This document shows, piece by piece, positions 15,996 to 25,663 of a DNA stretch of 64,000 nt. A program made the translations under genes and the position numbers. The notes beneath the pieces are model-generated. The model did no database searches. It was given only the letters and a program-made list of their open reading frames with translations, and was not told where the DNA came from. Each line of letters begins with the position of its first letter. Position 1 is the stretch's first letter. Source of the stretch: Chitinophagales bacterium (GTDB taxonomy: Bacteria > Bacteroidota > Bacteroidia > Chitinophagales > Saprospiraceae); contig JAFLBP010000005.1 of assembly GCA_017303875.1 (NCBI GenBank), positions 1-64,000 on the forward strand, read 5' to 3'.

Positions 15996-17724
15996 CATCG
16001 TTACAAACCTGTTTTCCCCATTTTACCCGCTCGCCGCCCGAAAGGACTTCCCAGAAATACATGCCGCGCGGCAGTCCGGCGGTGTTGACTTCTGTGAGGC
16101 CCAAAGACAGGGGCGACTGCCGTAGCAAGCGCCCGTGCAGGTCGTACAAGCGGAAAAGCGGACTGCGCAGCGACGCGCCCAGCGATACCCACAGCTGCGA
16201 CCCGAAAGGATTGGGGCCGACCATTATCTGCGCTTGCAACTCCGGGTTTTGCTCGGCGCTCACGCCAATAAAAAGCGTGCGGCAGAGGGTGTCGGCGCTG
16301 TTACTATTGGATGCGATCAGACAGACCTCATACTTGCCCGGCTGCGCGTAGGTATGTTCCGGATGCCGCTCGTTTACTTCGGGCGAGCCATCGCCAAAGC
16401 GCCAGCGCCAGGAATCCGGCTCAAAGTAGGATAAATCCCGAAACGCAATATGCTGTACATCCGTTGTATCCTGCTCATATCGCCAGCGGGCCACAGGATG
16501 ATTATCAAGCCCCAGCGTATCGCAGGCCGAGCCGTCGAGCGGGCCTTGGCGGTAGTTGGGGAAAGAGGGCATGGAGAAGGCATTGTAGGTAGGTAATACA
16601 ATGCCATGCTGCTCGTACTTGCACGCCAGGCCCGGCTCATCCGGCCTGTGAATTATATGCAGATACTCCGAAGAAGATACGGTGGCGGCGTACAATTTTC
16701 CATCCGGAGCCGCCTGTATGGAATAAAAACCAGTGGCGAACCCTAATGACGAAAGCGTTACGCCATCCCACTCGCATACCTGTACCCGACTTGCTAAAAT
16801 ATCCGGTGCTTCAAGGTCATATTGATATGCCTTTAAGTCCAGATTCACATAGATGTATCGTGAATTGGGGGAGATTCCTAATCCTCCCCAAGCCCCGGGA
16901 AGATGAAATTGTTTATGATTACTCAACAAGCCGGAACAACGATCAAAATCATAAATATCTAAATAATCTCCAACCTGAAAAGAAACACCTGCGAAGGAGC
17001 AATATTTTTCACCATTCGGACTAAATACACACTGCCCGGATCCGTTTTTCAGGGTATCACCAATTGTCTGTAATCCATCCACTAATACGCCACGCGGATC
17101 AATTAGTATCCGATAAAACTGATTGGTATTCCATTTGTTCATCAGTAGCCACCAGTCCCTGCCGTTTGCATGGCGCTCGGGTAGCACATAGCCTAACCGT
17201 AAATTTACCTCTACCACTTTATTGCGTTTACTGATCACTTTGCCCAAGCCGTTGTTTTGTGACATGTCAATGACTGCATAATATAAACCGGATGCGACGA
17301 TATCCTGTATCGTCCAGGCATATTCTAAGTAAAATAATACATATATATCTTTTTTATTAGGCCAGGCTACAATTGTGGTATATTGCGAAACTACCTGTCC
17401 AGCCGCATCGCTTCCATCCATTAAAAATGCTCCGCCATCCATAATAGTATCTTCGGCATTGTATAAATGCGTGCCATTAGTATACATTAGTAAAACGCCG
17501 TTTTCATTAGAGAAAGAGCTGTTTGTTCTATTAAAATTAACATCAGGTTTGTTGTTTTGAAAAACCAATGGTTGATCGTGAATAAAACTAATCATGGAAA
17601 TGCCATACGGATCAAGAGTATCGGGATTATTATCGTACCCAAATAACCAGGTGTTATCGTGCAACTGGGCGAATGATGGAAGCGTCGTGAGGAAGATTAT
17701 GCTGGTGAACAGTAGTTTTTTCAT
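15988..17724 (-). CDS. secreted protein with PKD domain and T9SS type A sorting domain
   Basis: 578 aa from the chosen start, which gives signal peptide MKKLLFTSIIFLTTLPSFAQ; upstream in-frame codons overlap the terminator of the preceding gene. The first 400 residues look like a beta-propeller-type region (VFSPNGEKYCSFAG, LGISPNSRYIYVNLDL, IQAAPDGKLYAAT). A PKD domain follows (RWRFGDGSPEVNERHPEHTY, about 440-480). The C-terminal T9SS domain starts near VGPNPFGSQLWVSLGA and ends GMYFWEVLSGGERVKWGKQV. The last four residues and stop lie in the GATGAACGATGA hairpin. The N-terminal half is clearly more AT-rich than the C-terminal half. It is exported through the outer membrane by T9SS; function unknown. 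Confidence 0.9.
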   Translation of the reverse strand: MKKLLFTSIIFLTTLPSFAQLHDNTWLFGYDNNPDTLDPYGISMISFIHDQPLVFQNNKPDVNFNRTNSSFSNENGVLLMYTNGTHLYNAEDTIMDGGAFLMDGSDAAGQVVSQYTTIVAWPNKKDIYVLFYLEYAWTIQDIVASGLYYAVIDMSQNNGLGKVISKRNKVVEVNLRLGYVLPERHANGRDWWLLMNKWNTNQFYRILIDPRGVLVDGLQTIGDTLKNGSGQCVFSPNGEKYCSFAGVSFQVGDYLDIYDFDRCSGLLSNHKQFHLPGAWGGLGISPNSRYIYVNLDLKAYQYDLEAPDILASRVQVCEWDGVTLSSLGFATGFYSIQAAPDGKLYAATVSSSEYLHIIHRPDEPGLACKYEQHGIVLPTYNAFSMPSFPNYRQGPLDGSACDTLGLDNHPVARWRYEQDTTDVQHIAFRDLSYFEPDSWRWRFGDGSPEVNERHPEHTYAQPGKYEVCLIASNSNSADTLCRTLFIGVSAEQNPELQAQIMVGPNPFGSQLWVSLGASLRSPLFRLYDLHGRLLRQSPLSLGLTEVNTAGLPRGMYFWEVLSGGERVKWGKQVCNDER

Positions 17725-17726
17725 AT

Positions 17727-17769
17727 AAAAAAAGTATCCGGTGTATAGAGTATTGACTACACACCGGAT
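17727..17769 (-). terminator. probable intrinsic terminator
   Basis: On the minus strand, ATCCGGTGT (17761-17769) pairs with ACACCGGAT (17736-17744), followed by ACTTTTTTTAT. It lies just after the T9SS fragment at 17787 and just before the start of the PKD/T9SS gene. Confidence 0.7.
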
Positions 17770-17786
17770 TGTTGGAAGTGAAAAAA

Positions 17787-18491
17787 TTAATGGATGACCA
17801 GCAGTCGTTGTGTTCCCAAGCACAAGTCTCCGTTCCAAATTGTGCAGTAGTAAACGCCTGCAGGCAGATCGGCTACTGAGAAAAAGGCTTGTGTTGGCCG
17901 GATGGTTCGGCTTTGCCCGTGCGCGCTATTCAGCTGAATTCGAATATCTCCCGGGTCTTTTTCCGGTATCCCTTTAATGAGTACCAAATTGTCGGCCGGG
18001 TTAGGCTGCAATGAAAGCTGTTGTCCTGCATTCTGAACTGCCGTAACGCGCTGTTGGCGGCTTCCGGCACAGAGGGTATCCTCGTCGAAAGATTTAATTT
18101 CATGCAACTGATACAATAAACGGGCATCCAACACTGCGGCCCCGCCTTCAAAGACACATTGGTGGGCGATGGCCGATACCTGCGCCAATTGTGCCGGTGT
18201 CAGGGTGACGATATTTTGTGCCAGCGTTTGCAGGTATATCTCATTGACCGTTTTGCGGTTTGACTCATAAATCGCATCCGCAGGCAGCGCATTGTTTAAC
18301 TGGATTGCAGTCTGGGTTTGCTGGCTGCGTTGCTGTTCAATACTATTTTGCAGCTGCGCCAGATGAAAGGCATACCTATCCTGGGCTGTAACATTTTGCC
18401 GTATCGCTTCCAGTATACCCAGCGAATCCTGCCCATGCGCACTTTGCAAAGCAATCATGACTGCGTTGAGTTGGGTATTCAGGCTGTCCAA
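17787..18491 (-). pseudogene. C-terminal fragment of a T9SS-exported protein
   Basis: 234 codons from a TTG, or open from just after an in-frame TGA; there is no signal peptide. It has a helical, Gln-rich region (LNTQLNAVMIALQSAHGQ, QQRSQQTQTAIQLNN) typical of the pre-C-terminal part of large Bacteroidota surface proteins, then a T9SS type A tail (LSLQPNPADNLVLIKG ... LPAGVYYCTIWNGDLCLGTQRLLVIH). It overlaps the preceding frame by 13 bases in a different reading frame. The upstream frame has a signal peptide but no tail, so together they look like one exported gene broken by a deletion or frameshift. It could be translated by reinitiation but could not then be exported. Confidence 0.7.
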
Positions 18492-18925
18492 AACTCAAAC
18501 ACATAAATTCGATGAAATGCAAAATTCAATCTATATTTTGCTCCCTGACAAAGATATACATTAGTGAAAATCATTTCATTTTCGCTACATGTACTTCCAT
18601 CACGCGAACAGGACAAACAAGCAAAATCGGTGCCTTCAAATGCATTAATTGTTTGACTATTATTGATATGTGTAATGGCATTGCATAAAGAAGGTGTTCC
18701 GTTTCCCGAAAACCAGTTTGGAATGTACCCATTATTGAAGGCCGCATTAATGGTGCTTCCGATAGGGACATCATGCGCCTCAAAGTTGCCTTCCGGTGTA
18801 AGGTTCGGGGCAGGAGGAACAGTACAGTTTTGAGAAAAAGCATTTTCCTGAGTTACAAAGCATAAGAAAAATGCAAAAACAATCGACTTAAATGATGTTT
18901 GCATAGTATAATCATTTTGGTTCAA
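18479..18925 (-). pseudogene. N-terminal fragment of a secreted protein
   Basis: 148 codons with an N-terminal export signal (core TSFKSIVFAFFLCFVTQENAFSQ; a likely true start is the ATG giving MQTSFKSIVF, at 18904). The mature part is Cys-rich (NCTVPPAPNLTPEGNFEAHD, CLSCSRDGSTCSENEM, YLCQGAKYRLNF), as in N-terminal domains of Bacteroidota surface proteins that recognise carbohydrate or form a jelly-roll. The frame ends abruptly (RIYVFEFWTA) at the point where the T9SS-tail frame begins. I read it as the front half of a disrupted gene. A genuine 141-aa small secreted protein is the alternative. Confidence 0.6.
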
Positions 18926-19521
18926 AAATCTAAATCAGTGGTTCTGGTCGCACTCTGGAACAATTCGTCTACACATTAAGAACCTACACTACCGGTGAAT
19001 TGGGTAGAAACACAACAAAGAAAAGCATTTATCGAAAACTAACAGAATAAATCCCAATAATTAACATTTAGACAGCCTGCTTTTGTAATATTTAAAAGTA
19101 ACATAATCATTACAAGCCTGTTTTAATTGCTGCGTAGCGATAGGTTCCAAACCCATCGCTACACAGCAGCAGCAGCTCCCATCGCCACCCGGCACCGTAA
19201 AACACCGCCCCGCATCTGGCATCGGGTTTTTATGTATCTTTGCTTGCCCACTTCAGTATTTTCACCCGAAATCATCATCCACAACCCAACTCAGGGTCAA
19301 AACACAAACCGATGCCCTCAACAAGCCCCTGGCGGCCCGGCAAAAAGCAATTGCGCTTTGTACCCTTCAAACCTTAAGACAAAAGACCATCGTTTCCTCA
19401 TTCAATCCCTACGCTTAATACATTTCCGGCCACACCGCCTTGCAAAGCGCACAATCTTCATTTACCTTTATTGCAAAATTGCAACCGATACATTTTTATG
19501 CTTAACCAACTCACCCAACCC
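18926..19521. other. intergenic region between divergent genes, with hairpin and possible promoter
   Basis: No convincing gene; a plus-strand open frame inside it has no recognisable features. It holds a hairpin (next entry) and, at 19235-19243, TATCTTTGC, a good -7 box on the plus strand that would give the alpha-2-macroglobulin gene a leader of about 280 bases. A nearer partial match TACCTTTA occurs around 19463. Confidence 0.5.
19129..19167. repeat. hairpin GCTGCGTAGCGAT
   Basis: GCTGCGTAGCGAT at 19129-19141 pairs with 19155-19167 at 12 of 13 positions around a 13-base loop. No T-run follows, so it is not an obvious terminator. Role unknown. Confidence 0.6.
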
Positions 19522-22500
19522 ATGCGAAAGCGACTAACCTACATCCTGCTTTCTCTTGCTGCCGCCGCAGGCCTGTTCTGGGCCTGGAATGCCCGGCAAA
19601 TCGTCAAAGACGAAGCGTACTACCAGGCAGTTTCCCAATACGTGTACGCCTTCAGCGGCGGCACCATCGGGCGAACCGAACCCATCCGTATCCGCTTCAA
19701 CAACCCCGCCGTCGCCACCGAACAGGTGGGCAAAAAAGCGGCCGCCAACCTGCTCCGCTTTTCCCCGAAAATCAAAGGCGATTTAGTCTGGGAAGACGAC
19801 CGTACCCTCAAAATCCAACCCAGCGAAGCGCTGGAAAGCGGTAAACGCTACACCGCACGCCTCAACCTCGAACAACTCTACTCGGAAGTACCCGATAAAG
19901 CAGAAGTGTTTGAATTCAACTTCAACGCCCGCAAAACGGCCTGCACCCTCGAAACCGATGGCATCAGCAACAGCGACCCGGCCAACCCGCGCGTGCAAAA
20001 AATCACGGGCGTGGTACGGGTCAACGAAAATGCCGACCCCGCACAAGTAGAAAAAATCCTCGACGCCGACTTCGGTAACCAGGACCTCGCCGTCAACTGG
20101 AACCACGAGGCCGACGGTAAAACACACCGCTTCAGCATCGAAGGGATTTTGCGCGGACAAGCGCCGGGCAAGGTAAAAGTACATTGGACGGGCGCACCCA
20201 TCGGCGCCGATGAAGAAGGCTACATCGACCACGTTGTGGGCGGTTTTGATAATTTTACCCTGCTCAATGTCCGCGCCGTTCAAGTGGAAGAGCAGTACAT
20301 CCTGCTCAATTTCTCCGATCCGGTTGATCCTTCGCAAGACCTCAACGGCCTCATCCGCATCGATGAATACAAGGGCAAACTGCGCTTCGTCACCGACGGC
20401 AATTTCGTGCGCGTATTCCCGGCCGAGCGCATCAGCGGTGAGCGCAACATACACATCTCGCGCGGCATCCGCAGCACCAACGGTCAGAGCATTGATGGCG
20501 ACGGCGACTGGCTCATTCGCTTTGAAGACCTCAAACCGGCAGTGCGCCTCGTGGGCCGCGGCGCCGTGGTGCCGCAGCAAAGCAATGGCAGCGTTTTGTT
20601 TCCATTTGAAGCCGCCGGCCTGAAAATGGTGGACGTGGAAGTATTTAAAATATTCAATTCCAATATTTTACAATATTTGCAGGTCAATGAAATTGAAGGC
20701 GACCAGCAATTGGAACGCGTCGGTAAAATCATTTTACAAAAACAAATCAAACTCGCCGACCTGAACCCGGAAGCCGGTATCGGCAACTGGCAACGCTATG
20801 CGTTCGACCTGAAAGACATGATCGCCAAAGACCCCGGCGCCATTTATCAGGTGCGTATCGCTTTCCGCAAAAGCTACACCAACGCAAGTTGCGCTGCACC
20901 CGATAAAGGCAGCAGCGAGGAAGGATTGATGCAGTCCGATGATGACGAACTGGCCGTTACCATCGGCGAAAAAGACGAATGGGGCAACTATAAAAGCATC
21001 ATCGGCGGCTGGCGCGGTATTTACTGGGAAGACGACGGTGAAGAAGAGTGGTGGGGCGAAGACGGTTACGACTGGGATGCCCGCGAAAATCCCTGCGACA
21101 AGGAATACTACTATTCTGAACATTTTGCACAGCGCAATGTATTTGTGAGCGACCTCGGCCTGACCGCCAAAGCCGGCCGCGACGGCTCGCTGTTTGTGGC
21201 GCTCACCGACCTGCATACCGCCCAGCCGGTGCCCAACCTCGAATTTGAACTGTTCAGCTACCAGTTGCAGCCCATCACCAAAGCCCGCACCGGCGCCGAC
21301 GGTACCGCGTTGCTCGAAAACCTGCGCGATAAACCTTTTGTGGTGGCGGTCAACAGCGGCAACCGCCGCGGCTACCTGCGTATGGCCGACGGCAATACGC
21401 TCTCGCTCAGCCGCTTCGATGTGGCCGGCACGGAGGCTCAAAAAGGCCTTAAAGGTTACCTGTACGGCGAACGCGGCGTGTGGCGTCCCGGCGATTCCCT
21501 GTACCTGAATTTTGTTCTGGAAGACAAAAGCGGCAAAATGCCCGCCAACCACCCGCTTACTTTTGAACTCATCGACCCGCGCGGCGCGCTGCAATACCGC
21601 CGCGTGACCAGCGTGAATACCCGCGGCGTGTACCCGCTGCACTGCGCTACCCGCGCGGAAGCACCGACCGGCAACTGGACCGCCCGCGTGCTCGTAGGCA
21701 GCGCCACCTTTACGCGTCAACTGAAAATTGAAACTGTTAAGCCCAACCGCCTGCGGATGGCCCTCGATTTTGGTAAAAAAGACCTCGGCGTGGGCGATGA
21801 AAACCTGAATGCCAAATTCAGCTCCTCCTGGCTGCACGGCGCAACGGCCCGCAACCTCAAAACCAAAATTGAGCTGCAAATGCGCGCCGTAAAAACGGAG
21901 TTTAAAAACTACAAAGGATATGCCTTCGACGACCCCTCCCGCGGGTTCTGGAGCGAGCCCCAGGTGCTGTTTGAAGGTAATACCGACCAGAATGGCAACG
22001 CCACGGTGCCGCTCAAACTCGGCGACATCAATCAGGCGCCGGGTAAGCTGATCGCCAATTTCCGTATGCGGATTTTTGAAAATGGCGGCGATTTCAGCAC
22101 CGATAACTTCGCGATGGATTATTTCCCTTACCCCAATTTCGTCGGCGTGTATATGCCTACTGATAAATGGGGCAGCAAAAGCATCAGCCAACAGGGCGGC
22201 ACCGTGAATTTTGTTTGTGTAGACAAAAACGGCCAGCCCCGCGCCAATCAGGAAATTCAGGTGGCACTCTACCGCTGCGACTGGCGCTGGTGGTGGGATG
22301 AAGATGCCGCTTCCGGCGTAGGGCAGTTCAATTCTTCGGAATTCAATGACGCCCTCGACCATGTAACGCTTACCACCGACGCCCGCGGACAAGCCAGCTG
22401 GAAAGTAAAACCCGGCAACTGGGGCCGCTATTTTGTGCGCGCACTCGATGAAGAAGGCGGCCACGCAGCCGGCGATTTCTTCTGGACAGGCGCTCCTGAT

Positions 22501-25191
22501 AATCTCGACGACATCAAGAGCCGCAACGCCGCCGCCATGCTGCCGTTTACGGTAGAAAAGGAAAAATATGAAGTGGGCCAGGATGTCACGCTCAAAGTTC
22601 CGGCTTCCGAATCGGGTCGTATTTTGCTGACGCTGGAAAATGGCTCCCGCGTACTCAAACACCTTTGGTTTGATGCCAAAGCAGGTGATAATTTCCTGAA
22701 ATTCAAGGCGGAAGAAAATATGGCGCCAACGGTTTACGCCCACGTGAGCCTCATTCAGCCGCATGCGCAAACCAAAAACGACCTGCCCATCCGGATGTAT
22801 GGCGTCATGCCGGTAAATGTGGAAAATGCCGCCACCCACCTGACGCCCAAAATTGTCATGCCGGACGTGCTGAAGCCCGACGAAGCCTTTACGGTAAGTG
22901 TCAGCGAAGCCAATGGCCGCGCCGGCGCCTACACCCTCGCCATTGTAGATGAGGGCCTGCTGGATCTGACGCGTTTTAAAACGCCCAATCCCTGGGAAAC
23001 TTTCTACAGCCGCGAAGCCTTGGGCGTAAAAACCTGGGATATTTTCGACTACGTGCTTGGCGCCTACGGCGCCTCGCTGGAGCGCATTCTCGGCATCGGT
23101 GGTGACGGCATTAACCAAAAGGCCAAAAACGGCGCGCAAATCAACCGCTTCAAGCCTTGTGTAATCCACGTCGGACCATTTTATTTAGAAAAAGGACAAG
23201 TTGCGAAACACCGCCTGAAAATTGAAAATTACGTGGGTTCGGTGCGGGTTATGGCCGTTATGTCGGCGCCAGCTGCTGCCGGACAAAGCGCGTACGGCAG
23301 CGCCGAAAAAACCTGCCCGGTGCGCAAGCCGCTGATGATTATGCCTACACTGCCGCGTGTGCTCGGTCCCAACGAAACCTTGCGCCTGCCCGTGGAAGTA
23401 TTTGCCATGGAAAAATCGGTACAAAATGCCACCATTACCGTGAAAGAGCAATCCGGATTGGTGCAGGTGGCCAACCCGAGCATGAACCTGAGTTTTGCCG
23501 AACCGGGCCAGAAAATGGCGGCGTTCGACCTGGTAGTGGGTAAAAAGACCGGCGCTGCCAAATTCATCATCACCGCTCAGGGCGGCGGCGAAACCGCATC
23601 ACAGGAAATTGAAATTGCCGTGCGCAACCCCAACCCCGTGATGACCAATGTGGTGGAAGGCGTCATTGAACCCGGCAAAGAATGGGCGCCCACACTCAAC
23701 CCGAGCCAGTATACCGACATGAGTAACGCCGTGATTGAAGTAAGCGCCCTGCCCTCCATCAACCTCGGCAAGCACATGGAATACCTGATTCGCTACCCGC
23801 ACGGCTGCGTCGAGCAGACCACTTCCGCTGCCTTCCCGCAGTTGTACGTGGATATTCTGACGCCGCTCAGTCCCGAGCAGCAGTTGGCTATTGGTAAAAA
23901 TGTCAACGCGGCGATCAATCGATTGCGCGATTTCCAGACCAGCAACGGCGGTTTTGCCTACTGGCGCGGCGAAACCAGCGTCAACCCCTGGGCGACCTCC
24001 TATGTCGGCCATTTTATGGTGGAAGCCAAAAACAAAGGCTACGCCATTCCGGAAGGACTGATCGACCGCTGGGCAGCTTATCAAACAGAAGCCTGCCGAT
24101 CCTGGTCTGTTAAAAAGGAAAACTACTACCACGACGACCTCGATCAGGCCTATCGCCTCTACACCCTGGCACTGGCCGGCAAACCCGCCATCGGCGAGAT
24201 GAACCGCATGCGCGAGCGCAAGGACATGTACGAGCAAGCCGCCACCACCTTAGCCGCTGCCTATTCAATGGCCGGCAAATCGGAAGCTGCCCGCGATATC
24301 ATTGCCAACCGCAATTGGCGTGCCGACTGGCGCTACGACTGGTGCGGCTACACCTACGGCAGCGACCTGCGCGACCGCGCGCTGCTGCTGGAAACCTACA
24401 CCAATGTCGGTGATTTTGCCCGTGCCGAAGCAATGGTCAATTACATCAGCTCGGACCTGAGCAGCACGGAAAACCGCTGGTACTGGAATACCCAGACGCT
24501 GGCAACCTGCCTGCGCGCCATGTCGAAATATGTGTCGAAGACCTTTAAGGGTGGACCGGCTTACACCTACCGCATCGGTAGCAGTGGCGCCAAAACCGGC
24601 GACAACCTGCGCGCCATCAACCTGATCAACTTTACCGATCAGGCGGCGAGTGCAACCCAGGTGGCAGTGAAAAACAACGGAAGCAACCGCTTGTATGCCC
24701 GTGTGGTTATTACGGCTGCGCCCACTGCCGGCGTGCCCCCTACCCCACCGAGCAATATTGCCTTAGCCGTGCGCTACCTCGACAGCAAGGGGGCGGAATT
24801 GAATCCGACACGTATTGCGCAGGGCACTGATTTTGTGGCGGAAATTACCGTCAAGCGCAATTCTACGCTTGGTTTCCCCTTCCGCGATCTGGCGCTTACG
24901 CAGATTTTCCCTTCCGGCTGGGAGGTGATGAACCCGCGTATGGGTAATTTTATGGGTGCGTCCAATAGTCCGATGACCTATCAGGATATTCGCGACGATC
25001 GGGTGTACACTTACTTTAACCTGAGTAACAGCCTGTGGAGCGCTGCCAAAAATGAAACGGTAACCTACCGCATTCAGCTCAATGCTGCGTATGCCGGTCG
25101 TTATTTCCTGCCGCCGGTTTCCTGCGAAGGCATGTACGACAGCCGAATCCGCGCCGCTAATTCCGGCGAATGGGTAGAAGTGACGCTGTAA
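19522..25191 (+). CDS. bacterial alpha-2-macroglobulin, thioester-containing
   Basis: Very large (1889 aa) protease-trap protein of the periplasm or cell surface. The start is the ATG giving MRKRLTYILLSLAAAAGLFWAW, a signal or membrane anchor without a lipobox Cys; an ATG eight codons upstream is also possible. MG-type beta domains fill the first 1100 residues; an acidic, Trp/Tyr-rich insert (EEEWWGEDGYDWD) lies near 505-525. The bait/A2M region has YVGSVRVMAVMSAPAA. The thioester motif GCVEQ has its Cys at about 1429 (PHGCVEQTTSAAFPQLY), so covalent trapping should be possible. The receptor-binding-like C-terminus ends GEWVEVTL. Homologues are often cotranscribed with penicillin-binding protein 1C; no such gene is adjacent here. 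Confidence 0.95.
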   Translation: MRKRLTYILLSLAAAAGLFWAWNARQIVKDEAYYQAVSQYVYAFSGGTIGRTEPIRIRFNNPAVATEQVGKKAAANLLRFSPKIKGDLVWEDDRTLKIQPSEALESGKRYTARLNLEQLYSEVPDKAEVFEFNFNARKTACTLETDGISNSDPANPRVQKITGVVRVNENADPAQVEKILDADFGNQDLAVNWNHEADGKTHRFSIEGILRGQAPGKVKVHWTGAPIGADEEGYIDHVVGGFDNFTLLNVRAVQVEEQYILLNFSDPVDPSQDLNGLIRIDEYKGKLRFVTDGNFVRVFPAERISGERNIHISRGIRSTNGQSIDGDGDWLIRFEDLKPAVRLVGRGAVVPQQSNGSVLFPFEAAGLKMVDVEVFKIFNSNILQYLQVNEIEGDQQLERVGKIILQKQIKLADLNPEAGIGNWQRYAFDLKDMIAKDPGAIYQVRIAFRKSYTNASCAAPDKGSSEEGLMQSDDDELAVTIGEKDEWGNYKSIIGGWRGIYWEDDGEEEWWGEDGYDWDARENPCDKEYYYSEHFAQRNVFVSDLGLTAKAGRDGSLFVALTDLHTAQPVPNLEFELFSYQLQPITKARTGADGTALLENLRDKPFVVAVNSGNRRGYLRMADGNTLSLSRFDVAGTEAQKGLKGYLYGERGVWRPGDSLYLNFVLEDKSGKMPANHPLTFELIDPRGALQYRRVTSVNTRGVYPLHCATRAEAPTGNWTARVLVGSATFTRQLKIETVKPNRLRMALDFGKKDLGVGDENLNAKFSSSWLHGATARNLKTKIELQMRAVKTEFKNYKGYAFDDPSRGFWSEPQVLFEGNTDQNGNATVPLKLGDINQAPGKLIANFRMRIFENGGDFSTDNFAMDYFPYPNFVGVYMPTDKWGSKSISQQGGTVNFVCVDKNGQPRANQEIQVALYRCDWRWWWDEDAASGVGQFNSSEFNDALDHVTLTTDARGQASWKVKPGNWGRYFVRALDEEGGHAAGDFFWTGAPDNLDDIKSRNAAAMLPFTVEKEKYEVGQDVTLKVPASESGRILLTLENGSRVLKHLWFDAKAGDNFLKFKAEENMAPTVYAHVSLIQPHAQTKNDLPIRMYGVMPVNVENAATHLTPKIVMPDVLKPDEAFTVSVSEANGRAGAYTLAIVDEGLLDLTRFKTPNPWETFYSREALGVKTWDIFDYVLGAYGASLERILGIGGDGINQKAKNGAQINRFKPCVIHVGPFYLEKGQVAKHRLKIENYVGSVRVMAVMSAPAAAGQSAYGSAEKTCPVRKPLMIMPTLPRVLGPNETLRLPVEVFAMEKSVQNATITVKEQSGLVQVANPSMNLSFAEPGQKMAAFDLVVGKKTGAAKFIITAQGGGETASQEIEIAVRNPNPVMTNVVEGVIEPGKEWAPTLNPSQYTDMSNAVIEVSALPSINLGKHMEYLIRYPHGCVEQTTSAAFPQLYVDILTPLSPEQQLAIGKNVNAAINRLRDFQTSNGGFAYWRGETSVNPWATSYVGHFMVEAKNKGYAIPEGLIDRWAAYQTEACRSWSVKKENYYHDDLDQAYRLYTLALAGKPAIGEMNRMRERKDMYEQAATTLAAAYSMAGKSEAARDIIANRNWRADWRYDWCGYTYGSDLRDRALLLETYTNVGDFARAEAMVNYISSDLSSTENRWYWNTQTLATCLRAMSKYVSKTFKGGPAYTYRIGSSGAKTGDNLRAINLINFTDQAASATQVAVKNNGSNRLYARVVITAAPTAGVPPTPPSNIALAVRYLDSKGAELNPTRIAQGTDFVAEITVKRNSTLGFPFRDLALTQIFPSGWEVMNPRMGNFMGASNSPMTYQDIRDDRVYTYFNLSNSLWSAAKNETVTYRIQLNAAYAGRYFLPPVSCEGMYDSRIRAANSGEWVEVTL

Positions 25192-25192
25192 C

Positions 25193-25257
25193 GATGAGTG
25201 ATGAGTGATGAGTGATGAGTGATGAATGCCGGGCGCAGCGCCATTCGTGCATTCATG
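25193..25257. repeat. GATGAGT simple repeat plus GAATGCCGGGCGC motif after a stop codon
   Basis: Four GATGAGT-type units begin one base after the alpha-2-macroglobulin stop; the stop itself (TAACGATGAG) looks like the repeat edge. They are followed by GATGAATGCCGGGCGCAGCG and CCATTCGTG, which recurs near-identically (inverted) at 34411-34440 and partly at 34363-34386. Confidence 0.75.
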
Positions 25258-25290
25258 GCGACTGTTCATTGCGTTGAGCTATTAATGGGT

Positions 25291-25346
25291 AGTGTTCAGC
25301 ATGCTGATAGGGCTTTTTTTTGACCTGATACAGCATGCTGAACACT
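25291..25346 (+). terminator. perfect 16-bp inverted repeat, possible terminator
   Basis: AGTGTTCAGCATGCTG at 25291-25306 pairs fully with 25331-25346; a run of T follows (CTATTTTTTTTGTC). The 24-base loop also has a T-run. It would end transcripts from the alpha-2-macroglobulin gene about 155 bases after its stop. Confidence 0.6.
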
Positions 25347-25578
25347 ATTTTTTTTGTCGGAATTTGGCACAAAAACGGGTATTTTCGTACCATTATCTCT
25401 GCTTGCTCCGCAACTTGCAAAGAACTCACGGCATTATCCTGGTTTATTTTTCGGACATGATTTCTATCATTAATCCATGCGATTTGGTCGTTCAACATTG
25501 CGCTCACTAAAGCTTGATAAAGCGATTGTTTTTCTACCGCCTCGCCTGTATCTAAGGAGATATTTTGTATTGACGGGT

Positions 25579-25647
25579 GGCACTCACGCCCGTGCCGCCC
25601 TGCGTTGGCCTTGCGGGTTGGGCTTGAGCGGCATGGTCGGGAGTGCG
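25579..25647. repeat. GC-rich imperfect palindrome
   Basis: GGCACTCACGCCCGTGCCGC at 25579-25598 and the region 25626-25647 are inverted copies matching at about 17 of 22 positions. It is followed by GTTGTTAGCGGC next to the end of the RND permease gene. It superficially resembles an integron attC site but lacks the paired left core box. Confidence 0.55.
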
Positions 25648-25663
25648 TTGTTAGCGGCATTTA

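Larger units (their letters stand above)
25192..25663. other. convergent intergenic region, only repeats seen
   Basis: Between the converging alpha-2-macroglobulin and RND permease genes. It holds three separate structures listed here (25193-25257, 25291-25346, 25579-25647). A minus-strand open frame of 135 codons crosses all three and shows no family features, so I do not call it a gene. Confidence 0.6.

Noticed and set aside
19127..19537. 136-codon plus-strand open frame upstream of alpha-2-macroglobulin
   Set aside because: Pro/His/Thr-rich, no features, overlaps a hairpin and the promoter region.
20734..23169. 811-codon minus-strand open frame
   Set aside because: Antisense to alpha-2-macroglobulin; the plus frame has clear domains and the thioester motif, the minus frame has none.
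25579..25647. integron attC site
   Set aside because: Only one core box (GTTAGCG) is present; no integrase or cassette array.
25253..25660. 135-codon minus-strand open frame
   Set aside because: Runs through three repeat structures, no ribosome-binding context or family features; probably chance.
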